From Prostheceraeus crozeri (lineage: Eukaryota > Platyhelminthes > Polycladida > Euryleptidae): 64,000 nt of DNA. The stretch lies in assembly GCA_907163375.1 (NCBI GenBank), contig CAJQUW010008691.1, forward strand, positions 52,132-116,131. The letters are read 5' to 3'. The notes beneath the pieces are model-generated. The model was not told the origin of the DNA. It ran no database searches and worked only from the letters and a program-made list of their open reading frames with translations. Positions 51,695-60,818 of the stretch are shown here, piece after piece (position 1 is the first letter of the stretch; each line of letters begins with the position of its first letter). The position numbers and the translations under genes were made by a program.

Positions 51695-51768
51695 GGACCT
51701 TTGGTCCGATCGGCTAAAGCCTCTGAACCTTTGGTTCTATAGGTTAGTAACCTGAGGACCTTTGGTCC
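51695..51768 (+). other. GC hairpin triplet at gene end (6)
   Basis: GGACC-TTT-GGTCC (51695-51707), GAACC-TTT-GGTTC (51725-51737) and GGACC-TTT-GGTCC again (51756-51768), between the small virion-like gene and the integrase gene. Confidence 0.8.
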
Positions 51769-51800
51769 GATTAGGTAAAACATTTATTTTATCTTTTAAA

Positions 51801-53162
51801 ATGAATTCTACAAATTCCGAAAATTTAATTAAATTAAAAATTGCTAATTTAGATTTATTAAATTATTTATTAAACAAAAATAAAAACTCAAATTGTAAAA
51901 TTTATGAAGGTAACGACGACAAACAAAGTTTGGCTACTACCTACAATGGTGACATACAAAAAACATTAGAAAACTTTCCTGGCTTTATTTGGAGTAAATA
52001 TTCGAAAGAAAAACATCTTCCTGGTCTTTCATATACTGGTCCAGGAACTCGATTAGATATAAGACTAGATGAGAATAATAATCCGAAACCAGGTGAAGAA
52101 CCAATAAATAGAGTAGATGCCGCCGCTTATAGACATGATTCAGCTTATCGAAATCATGATCTAAGTTCTCCTCATGCAGCTGATAAGAAGATGATTCAAG
52201 AATTAGATAGTATTCAAAATACTACATTTAGAGAAAAAATTGAAAGAATGTTTGTTAAGAAAGCTTTACAAGCTAAAATATTATTCGGACAGGGTTTAAA
52301 TGAAACGACAGCAAAGCTGTCTGAGAGCAACGCTCGAACCTACGCGTCTGAAATGTCGAATGACCTAGGACGCTATGCGTCTGAAATTCATAAAGAATAC
52401 AGAAAGCCGAAATATCTATTGAAAGTAAAAGTATTTAATAAAGATGATATTTGGAGTGCTGATCTTATTCATATGCCGAATGAAAGGGACTACAAATACG
52501 CATTGACCGTTATAGATTTATATGCACGATACGCTTGGGTAAAGCATTTAAAAAATAAAAGTGGTCTATCAGTTAAATATGCGTTTGAAGAAATCTTTAA
52601 AGAAAGTAAGAGAAAGCCAAAAAAATTGTTTGTTGATAAAGGGTCGGAATTTTATAACCGAAACGTTCAGCCACTATTTGAAACTGTTTATTCAACTGAA
52701 AATGCAGGGAAGGCCGTAGTGATAGAAAGATTCAATCGGACGTTAAAAAATAAATTACTCAAGAAATTTACTGAGCAAAGAAATCAGAAATGGTTGAAGA
52801 TATTACCAGGAATTGTAGAAGAGTACAATAATAAAGTTCATTCTGGTATTGAAGAAACTCCAAAGAATGCTTCTGACGACCCTGATTTGATAAGAAAGAA
52901 AATATTCGAGAATAATTATTCGAATGAGAGTAATCCGAATTTGCAGAAACTTAAGCCGAAATTTAAAATTGGAGATAGAGTTAGAATATTTAAATATAAG
53001 AATAAATTTGAAAAAGGCTTTGTTGGCTATTGGACGAAAGAGATATTTGAAATTTGTAAAATAAATCAAACTTATCCGATTACTTATGAAATTAAAGATT
53101 TAGATAATGAGGATATCAGAGGCCGATTTTATCAAAATGAATTACAACGAACTGATTTTTAA
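51801..53162 (+). CDS. Polinton PLA2-like domain fused to retroviral-type integrase
   Basis: 453 residues in one open frame from the ATG at 51801 (TTTTAAAATG). Residues about 60-130 read LPGLSYTGPGTRLDIRL, then EPINRVDAAAYRHDSAYRNH and PHAADKKMIQELD. This is the calcium-loop (Y-x-GPG) and catalytic HD-x-x-Y pattern of the phospholipase A2 domain known from parvovirus VP1 and some adenovirus-Polinton relatives. Residues about 195-450 are a DDE integrase: NKDDIWSADLIHM (first Asp), KKLFVDKGSEFYNRNVQ (second Asp), AVVIERFNRTLKNKLLKKF (Glu), then a basic C-terminal KPKFKIGDRVRIFKYKNKFE with a chromodomain- or SH3-like tail. The usual N-terminal HHCC zinc finger of integrases is not seen. The linker (residues about 169-194) is encoded by hairpin repeats. 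Confidence 0.85.
   Translation: MNSTNSENLIKLKIANLDLLNYLLNKNKNSNCKIYEGNDDKQSLATTYNGDIQKTLENFPGFIWSKYSKEKHLPGLSYTGPGTRLDIRLDENNNPKPGEEPINRVDAAAYRHDSAYRNHDLSSPHAADKKMIQELDSIQNTTFREKIERMFVKKALQAKILFGQGLNETTAKLSESNARTYASEMSNDLGRYASEIHKEYRKPKYLLKVKVFNKDDIWSADLIHMPNERDYKYALTVIDLYARYAWVKHLKNKSGLSVKYAFEEIFKESKRKPKKLFVDKGSEFYNRNVQPLFETVYSTENAGKAVVIERFNRTLKNKLLKKFTEQRNQKWLKILPGIVEEYNNKVHSGIEETPKNASDDPDLIRKKIFENNYSNESNPNLQKLKPKFKIGDRVRIFKYKNKFEKGFVGYWTKEIFEICKINQTYPITYEIKDLDNEDIRGRFYQNELQRTDF
52307..52381 (+). repeat. In-frame GC hairpin cluster at the PLA2-integrase junction
   Basis: GACAGC-AAA-GCTGTC (52307-52321), GAGC-AAC-GCTC (52325-52335) and GACGC-TAT-GCGTC (52369-52381), perfect stems with three-base loops, the same build as the intergenic hairpins. 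They are translated as the linker between the two domains. Confidence 0.8.
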
Positions 53163-53193
53163 TTATCATTATTTTCATTAGGCGTAGCCATAG

Positions 53194-53206
53194 AACCTAC
53201 GGTTCG
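53194..53206 (+). other. GC hairpin between convergent integrase and protease genes (7)
   Basis: GAACC-TAC-GGTTC, perfect stem. It overlaps the stop codon of the protease gene and lies 32 bp past the integrase stop. Confidence 0.75.
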
Positions 53207-53651
53207 TTCAATTCTAACATAATATCTAGAAATGGTACTCCTTCCTGTAATTTAAATAAAACATAAAGACATAATTGACCGCAATATGTAGTTCCTGGTT
53301 TTTGAATTTGAAATGTATTATAAATTCCATTGCCTAGTAATTTTTTGACTTCGTTTGTAGGTGGAAGTCCGTATGAGTCAAAATGATAATTAGAACAGTT
53401 TATATTTCTTTGTCCTGCTGACCAATGTACACCTTTTTCATCTGAGGTATGAAGATTTGTTATGAAATTTACAGTTTGAACTTTGTTCCGGGAACTGAAG
53501 GTTCCTGTTGGCTTATTTTTTAGGAATTGTTATTCGTCTCTCATTAGAACATGAAAATTCTTTATTCCTAATTCATTTGCGATTTTCTTTAGGTCGAAAT
53601 TTGTCGTGGTTTGCGTTCCATATAATTAAAAAACTCCTTTATGTTGCTCAT
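53197..53651 (-). pseudogene. Polinton adenain-like cysteine protease, broken
   Basis: On the - strand from an ATG at 53651 (TATTATAAAATG, MSNIKEFFNYMERK). The catalytic features are clear: DEKGVHWSAGQRNIN with the His, NYHFDSYGLPPTNEVKKLL with the FDS-x-G-x-P-P block after the His, and FQIQKPGTTYCGQLCLYVLF with the Gln and the catalytic Cys in Y-CG. This is the adenovirus-type maturation protease (C5/Ulp1-like family), which cleaves virion precursors. Length of about 150 codons is short for the family. It looks broken (about two breaks). It converges on the integrase gene. Confidence 0.82.
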
Positions 53652-54007
53652 TTTATAATAAAAAAATTTCTTAAGGGACCCCTAGAAGTCAGAAAGGAGG
53701 GGGTATTGATTTAAAACTGTTCTCAAATGATGACTTTCCTTACTACTTATTCGATTTTGAAATGATAAATATATATAATTATTCTAATCTATGTTGTTTT
53801 ACATATTTCCATTTTCTTCATGAACTTCTCAAAATGAATTAGAAAAAACTGAGTTTTAGATGGTTCTTGAATCACTGCTTGCTTGCTTGCTTTTCAGATG
53901 TAGTTGTCCACAAAATCATTTGTCTTGAATGGCTTGCAATTGTGATGTCTCTTCATCTTGAGTTGATGATGTCCCCGTTTGTAGATTTAAAACTATTTGA
54001 CTTGTTT

Positions 54008-54340
54008 TCATGTCTTATTATAATAATCCATCTCAAGTTGTTCATCAAAAGAACGCTTCATTCTCGCCGTTTCACGTTTCACAATATATTGATTTTGTAA
54101 AGTTCTTCGCTTACGTTCTAATGCAGCAGCGCCTTTAACTTCATTTAAAATTCGCTGTGATATTTCACACGACGTCAAGAAATCATCAAAATCAATATCA
54201 CTAATGTTTTCCAAACTTTTTTGTAGTTCCACAGTATTTATGAAATGATTCTTCTTTACAAATTCGTTGATCAGGCACACTTTTTTTGCGATTTGTCCTT
54301 TTGTCGTTTCAATACGATCACCCAAATGTTTACTCATCAT
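54008..54340 (-). CDS. Small Polinton protein on the - strand, function unknown
   Basis: 110 residues, MMSKHLGDRIETTKGQIAKK to LEMDYYNKT, strongly charged and probably helical throughout (SCEISQRILNEVKGAAALER, KRRTLQNQYIVKRETARMKR). Unlike the other genes its start lacks the A-rich motif, so the start is less sure. No family recognised; a DNA-binding or regulatory role is possible. Confidence 0.45.
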   Translation of the reverse strand: MMSKHLGDRIETTKGQIAKKVCLINEFVKKNHFINTVELQKSLENISDIDFDDFLTSCEISQRILNEVKGAAALERKRRTLQNQYIVKRETARMKRSFDEQLEMDYYNKT

Positions 54341-55066
54341 GAATGATAGAAATGAATGAGATGAATTAAAATAAACTAACTATCTAATACTCCTTGAGAG
54401 AAGAACTTCATTCGTTAATGTGTTTCATTGTTTAAGTGATTGTTTAAGATTGCTATAACAACTATCTTGCATATCGGCGTTGCCCTTATGCGTTCTAAAT
54501 TCACAATAAAAATTGCTTTTTTATTATCACCACACCCGCATGTGTTCTCAATTCACAAGAAGAATTGCTTTTTTTATTGCTGCCCGTATGTGTTTTAACC
54601 TATTCATGTGGAAACAGGAAACGCTAAATGAATTTTGCAAATCGATTTCTAAAACTGAATTTGAAAACAGACTTTGCAAACGGATTTTGAAAATGGATTT
54701 TGAAAACAGATTCTGAAAATAATTTACGTAGGGGTAAATTGAAATGTCAAAACTTTTACACACGCGTAAGTTGAAATGCCAAAAGTTTACCGATGAGTAA
54801 ATTGAAATGACAAGAGATAGCACGATAATTTTAGGGGAAAGCTGCTAGATGTTTCTCTCTCTTCAATTATCAGCCAGTGTACGGGTTCATTGAATAATTT
54901 TGGGTTTATGAGTTACAATGATCTTCTAGTTCACACAATTAGTACTTTAAATAATGTTGAGCATACAATAACGAAGAATGTCTAAGTAATAATTGCGTCT
55001 TCTTAATTTATCATAATGCTCTAATCTTAATAATAATTGAGAACCATTTCACCTGTTTTTAATTGA
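54341..55066. other. Polinton region before the right terminal repeat
   Basis: Non-coding or decayed. It contains a short repeated phrase (AATTGCTTTTTTATT at about 54510 and 54565) and a run of related 9-12 bp units (GAAAACAGA, TTTTGAAAATGGA) at about 54655-54715. No gene supported. Confidence 0.5.
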
Positions 55067-55552
55067 GATAACGAAGGATATATTCTTGCGGTTTCATCCA
55101 CTTTTGTTTCTTCCATTTTTAAAGAAATATTATTAGTCACATGTTGTATTTTAAAAACCTGAAAGATGGATAAAATTCATGAATTTGAAATTCTCAACTT
55201 TTATGATTTTTGGTGTCCTGGAACGGTCATGATTTAAGCGAGAAAATTGTAATTCTCAAATTTTGAGATTCTTAACTTTTATGATTTTCGGTGTCCTGGA
55301 ACGGTCATGATTTAAGCGAGAAAATTGTAATTCTCAAATTTTGAGATTTTGAAAAATTTGAAAATTGGGTATTTTTAAAAACGCTTAAATTTTCGCCCTT
55401 CGGCCACGTGAAATTTGAAGTCTACCTAAATTTTTGAAATTTTTGAAATTTTGATTTTTTGAAAAAACCCCGCAAAAGTGTGACATCCGGCGCAAGCGAA
55501 GCGAAGCAAAGCGAAGCGAAGCGTCGCGCCGGATGTCACACTATTTACTACT
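55067..55552 (-). repeat. Polinton right inverted terminal repeat (486 bp)
   Basis: Inverse of 38818-39287, about 16 bp longer mainly because of extra GAAGC units in the tip loop. It carries on the - strand a copy of the first gene's start (start codon near 55116), which then runs into unrelated sequence. Confidence 0.93.
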
Positions 55553-55558
55553 GAAGTT
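55553..55558 (+). repeat. Polinton target-site duplication, right
   Basis: GAAGTT, identical to 38812-38817. Confidence 0.9.
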
Positions 55559-58209
55559 GGTATTAATGAGCTATCATTCCGTTGAAATTCAGCCACCATG
55601 CATTCAATTAATTGTCATCAATTCATTAAAATTCAATTAATATTTGATAATCCCTGCGTCTCTTGTGGATAAAGGGATCATGGTGGTCAAAATGCACGCT
55701 CTGTCATTTTCATTCGTGTTAGAGAACAACGTCTACACTATCGAGCAGCTGATGAAAAGAATGTACAATTTCCTGAATGCCAGCAATTATAGTGAAGTTT
55801 TTGGCGAATTCAGCTTTTGTGCTCACGGAATCTTGATAGGGGAAGTGACAAAACCCTTAAACAGTCCATCGAATACATGATAGAGTTGTGCATTTACTTG
55901 GCTATGCAATTTTAATCATCAGATTGCTGCTACAATTTTTTCAGATTGTAGTGGCAATTTTTCAGATTGCAGTGACAATTTTTTCAGATTGTAGTGACAA
56001 CTTTTCAGATTGTAGTGACAATTCTTTCAGATTGTAGTGACAATTTCTTCGTCACATTCTCTTCTAATGTTCATGTAAATAATTTGGCCCTCAATGGACA
56101 AAGACAAAGACCAAGATCCAAGCAAGTGCCTTCATCGGCAATAACCCAGCATCACCTGATCTGAAGCCAAATGCCATCAAGAGCCTCATTCAAGGTACTG
56201 AGGCAATGCCGTAGCCAGTTGGAACTCCGCATCTCTGAAGCAGTGTGCATAAGACTCGAGAATCCTTCTCTTTGTGTACACAGAGAATTGTTTATTGCTG
56301 TGACTCAACCTCTATTTTTCTTTTTACTTTATTTTATCATATCTTTTGACATGCGTTTTCAGTAGAGAGTTTGCTGTACCTTTATTCATTGTGACCTTCA
56401 TGTAGTCCTGTTTGCGTCAGATAGAATGATCATGCCATTTTGATTTGTGTTCGTAAGCGTAATCCGTCCGTTGTGATCATTGTAGCTTTCATTCTGTCTT
56501 TTACCCTCAAAGAGACAGCATGCGCAGGGAATAAAGAAGAATTGTATGAGGTTCCGGCTTTTCAGTACATTATGAAATTAAAGCTGTAGAACAATGGTGA
56601 CGGACTTTGCCATGATGAATACCATTAAAGTGAAGAATTGGAAGTAGTAACTGAAAGTGTTTAGGGTTTGACTTGGAAGAGACGTTGAGACTTTGGAAGA
56701 AATAAAACCGGAAAATGTTGTTCCAGTCATCACCCAATTGATGTTGTGTGATCATCTGCAGCAGAAAGACTTTGCCATGATGATCATTGTTTTAATGAAG
56801 AATTGGAAGCAGGCTTGCTTTTCCATTCAGTCGTTGTTCTCTTCATCTAGTTTCTGGGCCTTTCAGTTCTTCTGCTGTGCATGAACATTATACATCATCA
56901 ACTAGAATCATTGCAATGTTGATCATGGTAATAAAGATTTGCATTGTCATCAAAATGAGACCTCATTTGTTAATTTCTGTTGAATAATTAGAAAGCTATG
57001 CTACTTTAAAATTTAGTCACGTTTTTTATGCCGCATCCTGTACTTAATGCCGTCTAATTTGCTATGTAATGCCATTGAAGAAGGAGAATTTCACCGTCTA
57101 TCTTCGCAATCCCAGTGAAAACGGATCTAGCTGAGGTGATCCTTATGACTCATATTTTGGACTTGTTGACATCTCCATCTTGACATGTTTAAAAGTTCTA
57201 AGCTATACTCAGATGGGCTATGTAGAATATCATCACAGATTTGAGTTTTTTTACAGATAAAATTCTTGGACTGTCTATGTAAACGGATCTAAAAACGGAT
57301 TCAGATCTACGGTGCAGCTGATTTCTTTCATGTTTCCACCATAGAGTAGGGATATTAGGTAGAGTGGTAACTCCGCATTCATTAAATCCCCAATGTGTAT
57401 GCACTTTTGATTTTATTGAATGAACTCAAGGGAGATACAGGTGGCATTGTTTCCAAATGTGAGATATGCAATTTTTTCAGTTCTGCAGAGATTACGACGG
57501 AATTGAGTGTTCATGAATGTAATGCAGAAGGAATGGTGGTATTTCACAGATTCTCATGACAGCCTTGGAGATTTAATGTTTGCTAGCAAGTCAATGGGTT
57601 CCTATTATTTTCATGCCCAAACTCAAGCGTATTTTCTTCAGCGTGATCATATCGCAGGCAACCTGCCACTGGCACAGCAAAATCACATAATCTAAGACAA
57701 TGACTTCATTTAACTTAGAAAGATGTAAATGGGTCCACATCACTATTCAGATTCAAGAAATTATACAAGAATTTAGTGAATCATAAAACCATGCCGGTGA
57801 AAATTGAATTATAAACTTGAAATTTCAGCCAAGAAAGCACGAATAGGGACGCAACTTTTTCATGAAGACTTTCATTATAATACAATTAATGCAATTCCCT
57901 TGATAATCAGCTTGATTTCCGCCTAGTTGGGATGTTTATTAGCAAATATTTATTCCTTTTGATATCCAACTTGTTTCATGCCACTACTTATGTAGGAGAG
58001 TCATCTCGGTAGTATATATATTGACAAATTTTGACTTTTCCAAAAGTGCTTAAATAATTTTTTGGACCACGGGATCGTGATCACCGCAAAAAGATGAATC
58101 TTTTGATATAAAAATGTTCACTGTATACAGAAACTTTTTTGAGTCGACACTTTACTTTATCTACTCTATGGTTTCCACAATGTTGCTAATGCCTCTCTCT
58201 TGATTTCAG
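55559..58209. other. End of OATP intron 7
   Basis: A frame at about 55680-55880 (MHALSFSFVLENNVYTIEQL) has no recognisable family. Two similar blocks, GACTTTGCCATGATGA ... GAAGAATTGGAAG, recur at about 56602 and 56768, suggesting a local duplication. A tandem repeat lies at 55936-56045. Confidence 0.4.
55936..56045. repeat. Tandem repeat, about five units of 21-24 bp
   Basis: Units of the form TTTTTTCAGATTGTAGTGACAA with small length changes, five in a row in intron 7. Each unit contains a polypyrimidine-CAG, resembling a splice acceptor. Confidence 0.75.
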
Positions 58210-58451
58210 GAGTTATAATGCCTGTGATTACGGGGAAAGTCATTTCGTCCATGTGTCTCGTCCGAAATCCATCAGCAACAGGGAAAAGCTTCTGTGTTCT
58301 ATATGATGTGGATAAAATGAGAGTGACGCTTCACCTCATATCATTCTTAGGACAACTCGGCGGTTGTTTCTTCTATTGTCTTTCATGGTATAAGACACCA
58401 AAGACGCTTGATAAAGACGGCTATAAAAAACTGTCAAAGTTCACTTTTTGA
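58210..58451 (+). CDS. SLCO: OATP/SLCO transporter, last exon
   Basis: The acceptor CTTGATTTCAG ends at 58209; two bases finish a glycine codon from 34710. It encodes GVIMPVITGKVISSMCLVRN, the IP-x-P-x-x-FG-x-x-x-D-x-x-C region, then SFCVLYDVDKMRVTLHLISF, matching C-x-x-YD and the final helix TM12 (HLISFLGQLGGCFFYCLSWY). The tail is short and lysine-rich and ends at a TGA (58449-58451). The intact frame shows that the host gene has kept its reading across a 23.5-kb intron carrying about 19 kb of mobile DNA. Confidence 0.92.
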
Positions 58452-58542
58452 TATAGGCTACGTGTAAAGTGCAGTATTTTGTAATCATCAGAGAATACTA
58501 GTGAAACGTCAAGTGCTATTTTGTAAATCCTATAATTTTGAG

Positions 58543-58548
58543 AATAAA
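58543..58548 (+). promoter_or_regulatory. Poly(A) signal AATAAA of the OATP gene
   Basis: Canonical AATAAA 92 bp downstream of the OATP stop codon, the first one after the stop on this strand. It would give a short 3' UTR of a little over 100 nt. Confidence 0.6.
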
Positions 58549-59356
58549 ATCCATTTTGATATTTGCAATTATACTTTGTCTGACCCTGAAAGTAATGCAA
58601 GGATTCTGTATAGTTGCTGTCTGTCCTTTTCAGAGGATTTTTCAAATCGCATTTTCAAGTCGTAGTTGACATATTTTCACAATGTTGTTCAACGTTGCTA
58701 ACCGTGTTGGCCTGGTAACCCGCACATGGATGGCATTCTGCACATTTCAAATGTACAAAATTATAGTTATTGACGCCTTAGTCACGAATGCAACGTGGCA
58801 TACCTAAGAGCCCGTTCAATCATAAGTTGGTGTACCGGTACGTTAAGCACCTCATGAGTGGTGTGGCAATTCCTACAGAAATCGCCAATTCGAGTAGAGT
58901 TTGTAGATTACTTAACCAATGACAGCGCGAGCATAATTTTTGATGTGCACACAACGACTATCAGAAATCATGCTCGCGCCTTCTAAACGCTCAAGCCTTC
59001 TGAACGCTATTCACTAGGTGACATGCCACGCTCAATCACGCGCAATTACACATGACCCAAACATCAGTGGCTATGTGGGATATTGCTGCAATATTAGTTA
59101 CATAAGTTAGTATAGTTGGCAGTCCTGTTATATAGACTTTGCGTCTCATGTGTCTGCATGTATCAGAGGCTAAATACTAGCGCGTGGCATCACCTAGTGT
59201 TAACTGTCGTTGATAATGTTTCGCGGGGAATTCGTGCGACTTTCAAGGCCAGGCTTGCACTGGTGATTATGTATGAATTTACGGCGGCAATGATGGAATT
59301 CCAAAAAGCTTAGATTCATGTAGAATCTATCAATGTTCGGAAATTCATAAGCTATA
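58549..59356. other. Region downstream of the OATP gene
   Basis: No gene recognised. A short inverted repeat (GCGCGAGCATAATTT and its near inverse AAATCATGCTCGCGC) spans about 58926-58979. Confidence 0.45.
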
Positions 59357-59689
59357 TACACTAGCGGCCACTTTAATTGCATCAGGTTGTGAACAAATAA
59401 TTCGCATCAAAATATAGCAAACCATAGCCAGTGTGAAGATCAAAAACATCATCTTCCAGGTCAAATCATGTTATTCAGATTACTCAAATCATCAGGATCT
59501 TCACGAAGTTTTCTTTCTCAGGTATACAGGTCGAACAATTCGATCAGTAGTGAATATTGTATTTCCACACCGATCAATTCTTCGATTCTTTTAGACATAC
59601 TTGTACAGTAGATTCAAATAGTTTTATGCATGATTCTTGGATGCGCTCATTATGACACCATAGCTTGATCACATTTGAGATTAGTTTTT

Positions 59690-60345
59690 GCTTACTTGAG
59701 ACGTCGTCATTACTGAGTCGGTTTTAAACGATGGGCCACAATGTCTAAACTGGCGCCAAGTTGGGCCAATTTGCTGGGAAATTAAGAACTGGCACGTCTT
59801 TTGATTGCAAATGTTATGATGATTTCTTGCTCCGATTCCAAGGCGCTTGATCATGCTGCAATATTCCAATCGTCATTGATAGAGTTCGAGGATAATTCGA
59901 TGACTTTAAAGCACTGTTCCGAATCCATCATACCTTCACAAACATGGAAATGTCAGTGCCTGATAAGATAAAAAAATCCCCAAAACATGACCTTTGAGGA
60001 TGTTTCACACTTTGATTCACATCCTCAGGAGACAGGGAAGGGTTCACCAGGGGCACGACGAACGAATTGATTTTGGTATCCTTGTACGATGTGACTTTCA
60101 TCAGTGAAAAACACATTCTTCCATTGATTGGGCGTCCAGGAGCGATGTTTTTTGCCCATGGGAGCCTCTTCTTAATCATTTCAGAAGTCAGGAGCTGCTT
60201 CTTGTATGGTTGTTTAGAAATTCTTCCATTCTTGAGGAGAACCCGTCGGACAGTTCTCCTGCTAACCTTAAAATTAAGATTGTGTTCGTTCGAAGTCATA
60301 GGTGGCTGTTTCTTGCTCTCTTGCATAAGCAACCGTTTTCTCTAG
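59690..60345 (-). pseudogene. Tc1 transposase remnant
   Basis: On the - strand: FKVSRRTVRRVLLKNGRISK and PYKKQLLTSEMIKKRLPWAK are the second helix-turn-helix and linker of Tc1 transposases. A nearby frame gives VFFTDESHIVQGYQNQFVRR with the first Asp. Around 59740-59860 a decayed QHDQAPWNRSKKS ... VLNFPANWPNLAPV corresponds to the second Asp block and the WP-N-P-L-P stretch. Several frameshifts and stops separate the pieces. The N-terminal part is cut by the MITE at 60387. Confidence 0.75.
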
Positions 60346-60386
60346 GGGTCATTTTTTTCTTTATACCTCACTTGCCTTCCTCGCTG

Positions 60387-60818
60387 CACTGTTTACCATA
60401 GACCGACAATTATCCTACAAAATTACTGACAAAATCAACCGACGATTGTCAACTCCAATATCCTGCGACATCCGACGAATTTGTAGGTTCTCCAGCGACA
60501 TCGAAACAGATGCTTTGTATGCAAATTAACTAAACAAAAACTGTTGAATAATGATTGATTTTTTCGATTAGTGATTGCTTGACTTTTGGGCAATCTCTAT
60601 TATTGTGTGGCAAAACCATGATTTATTTTGACATAATTTAATGAATTACCTACATTTTTGATAAAATTTAAGCTATAATTCATTGCTATTCATTTTGTCG
60701 CTTTTTGTCAGATATTGTAGGTGTTCAGTGGCAATTATCCTACAAGAACTAACAATGACCGACAAAATAGATTTTGAAAGATAAATGTCTGTCAATTGTC
60801 AGTCAACGGTTTACAGTG
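60387..60818. mobile_element. MITE with CACTGTTTAC ends, 432 bp
   Basis: The ends CACTGTTTACCATAGACCGA and the inverse of CACTGTAAACCGTTGACTGA are related to those of the MITE at 24512-25191. TA follows on the right (60819-60820); the left flank reads TG. Internal short repeats GACAAT and ATCCTACAA occur in both orientations. Confidence 0.65.

Larger units (their letters stand above)
38818..55552 (+). mobile_element. Polinton/Maverick, 16.7 kb, target duplication GAAGTT
   Basis: A 6-bp direct repeat GAAGTT at 38812-38817 and 55553-55558 (Polintons duplicate 6 bp) encloses inverted terminal repeats starting AGTAGTA-x-ATAGTGTG. Inside are the family's hallmark genes: DNA polymerase B, integrase, packaging ATPase, adenain-like protease, major and minor capsid proteins. 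It inserted in OATP intron 7 between the last two exons. The terminal repeats differ by little more than a one-base run and the count of GAAGC units in the tip loop, so the insertion looks recent. Even so, several genes look broken; about eight breaks in all are visible. It is treated as a fossil of a virus-like element. It is much more AT-rich than its surroundings. Confidence 0.95.

Noticed and set aside
55644-55880. 78-codon open frame after the Polinton as an extra OATP exon
   Set aside because: The OATP protein is already continuous from 34710 to 58210 in phase, the sequence has no OATP resemblance, and splice sites are not evident.
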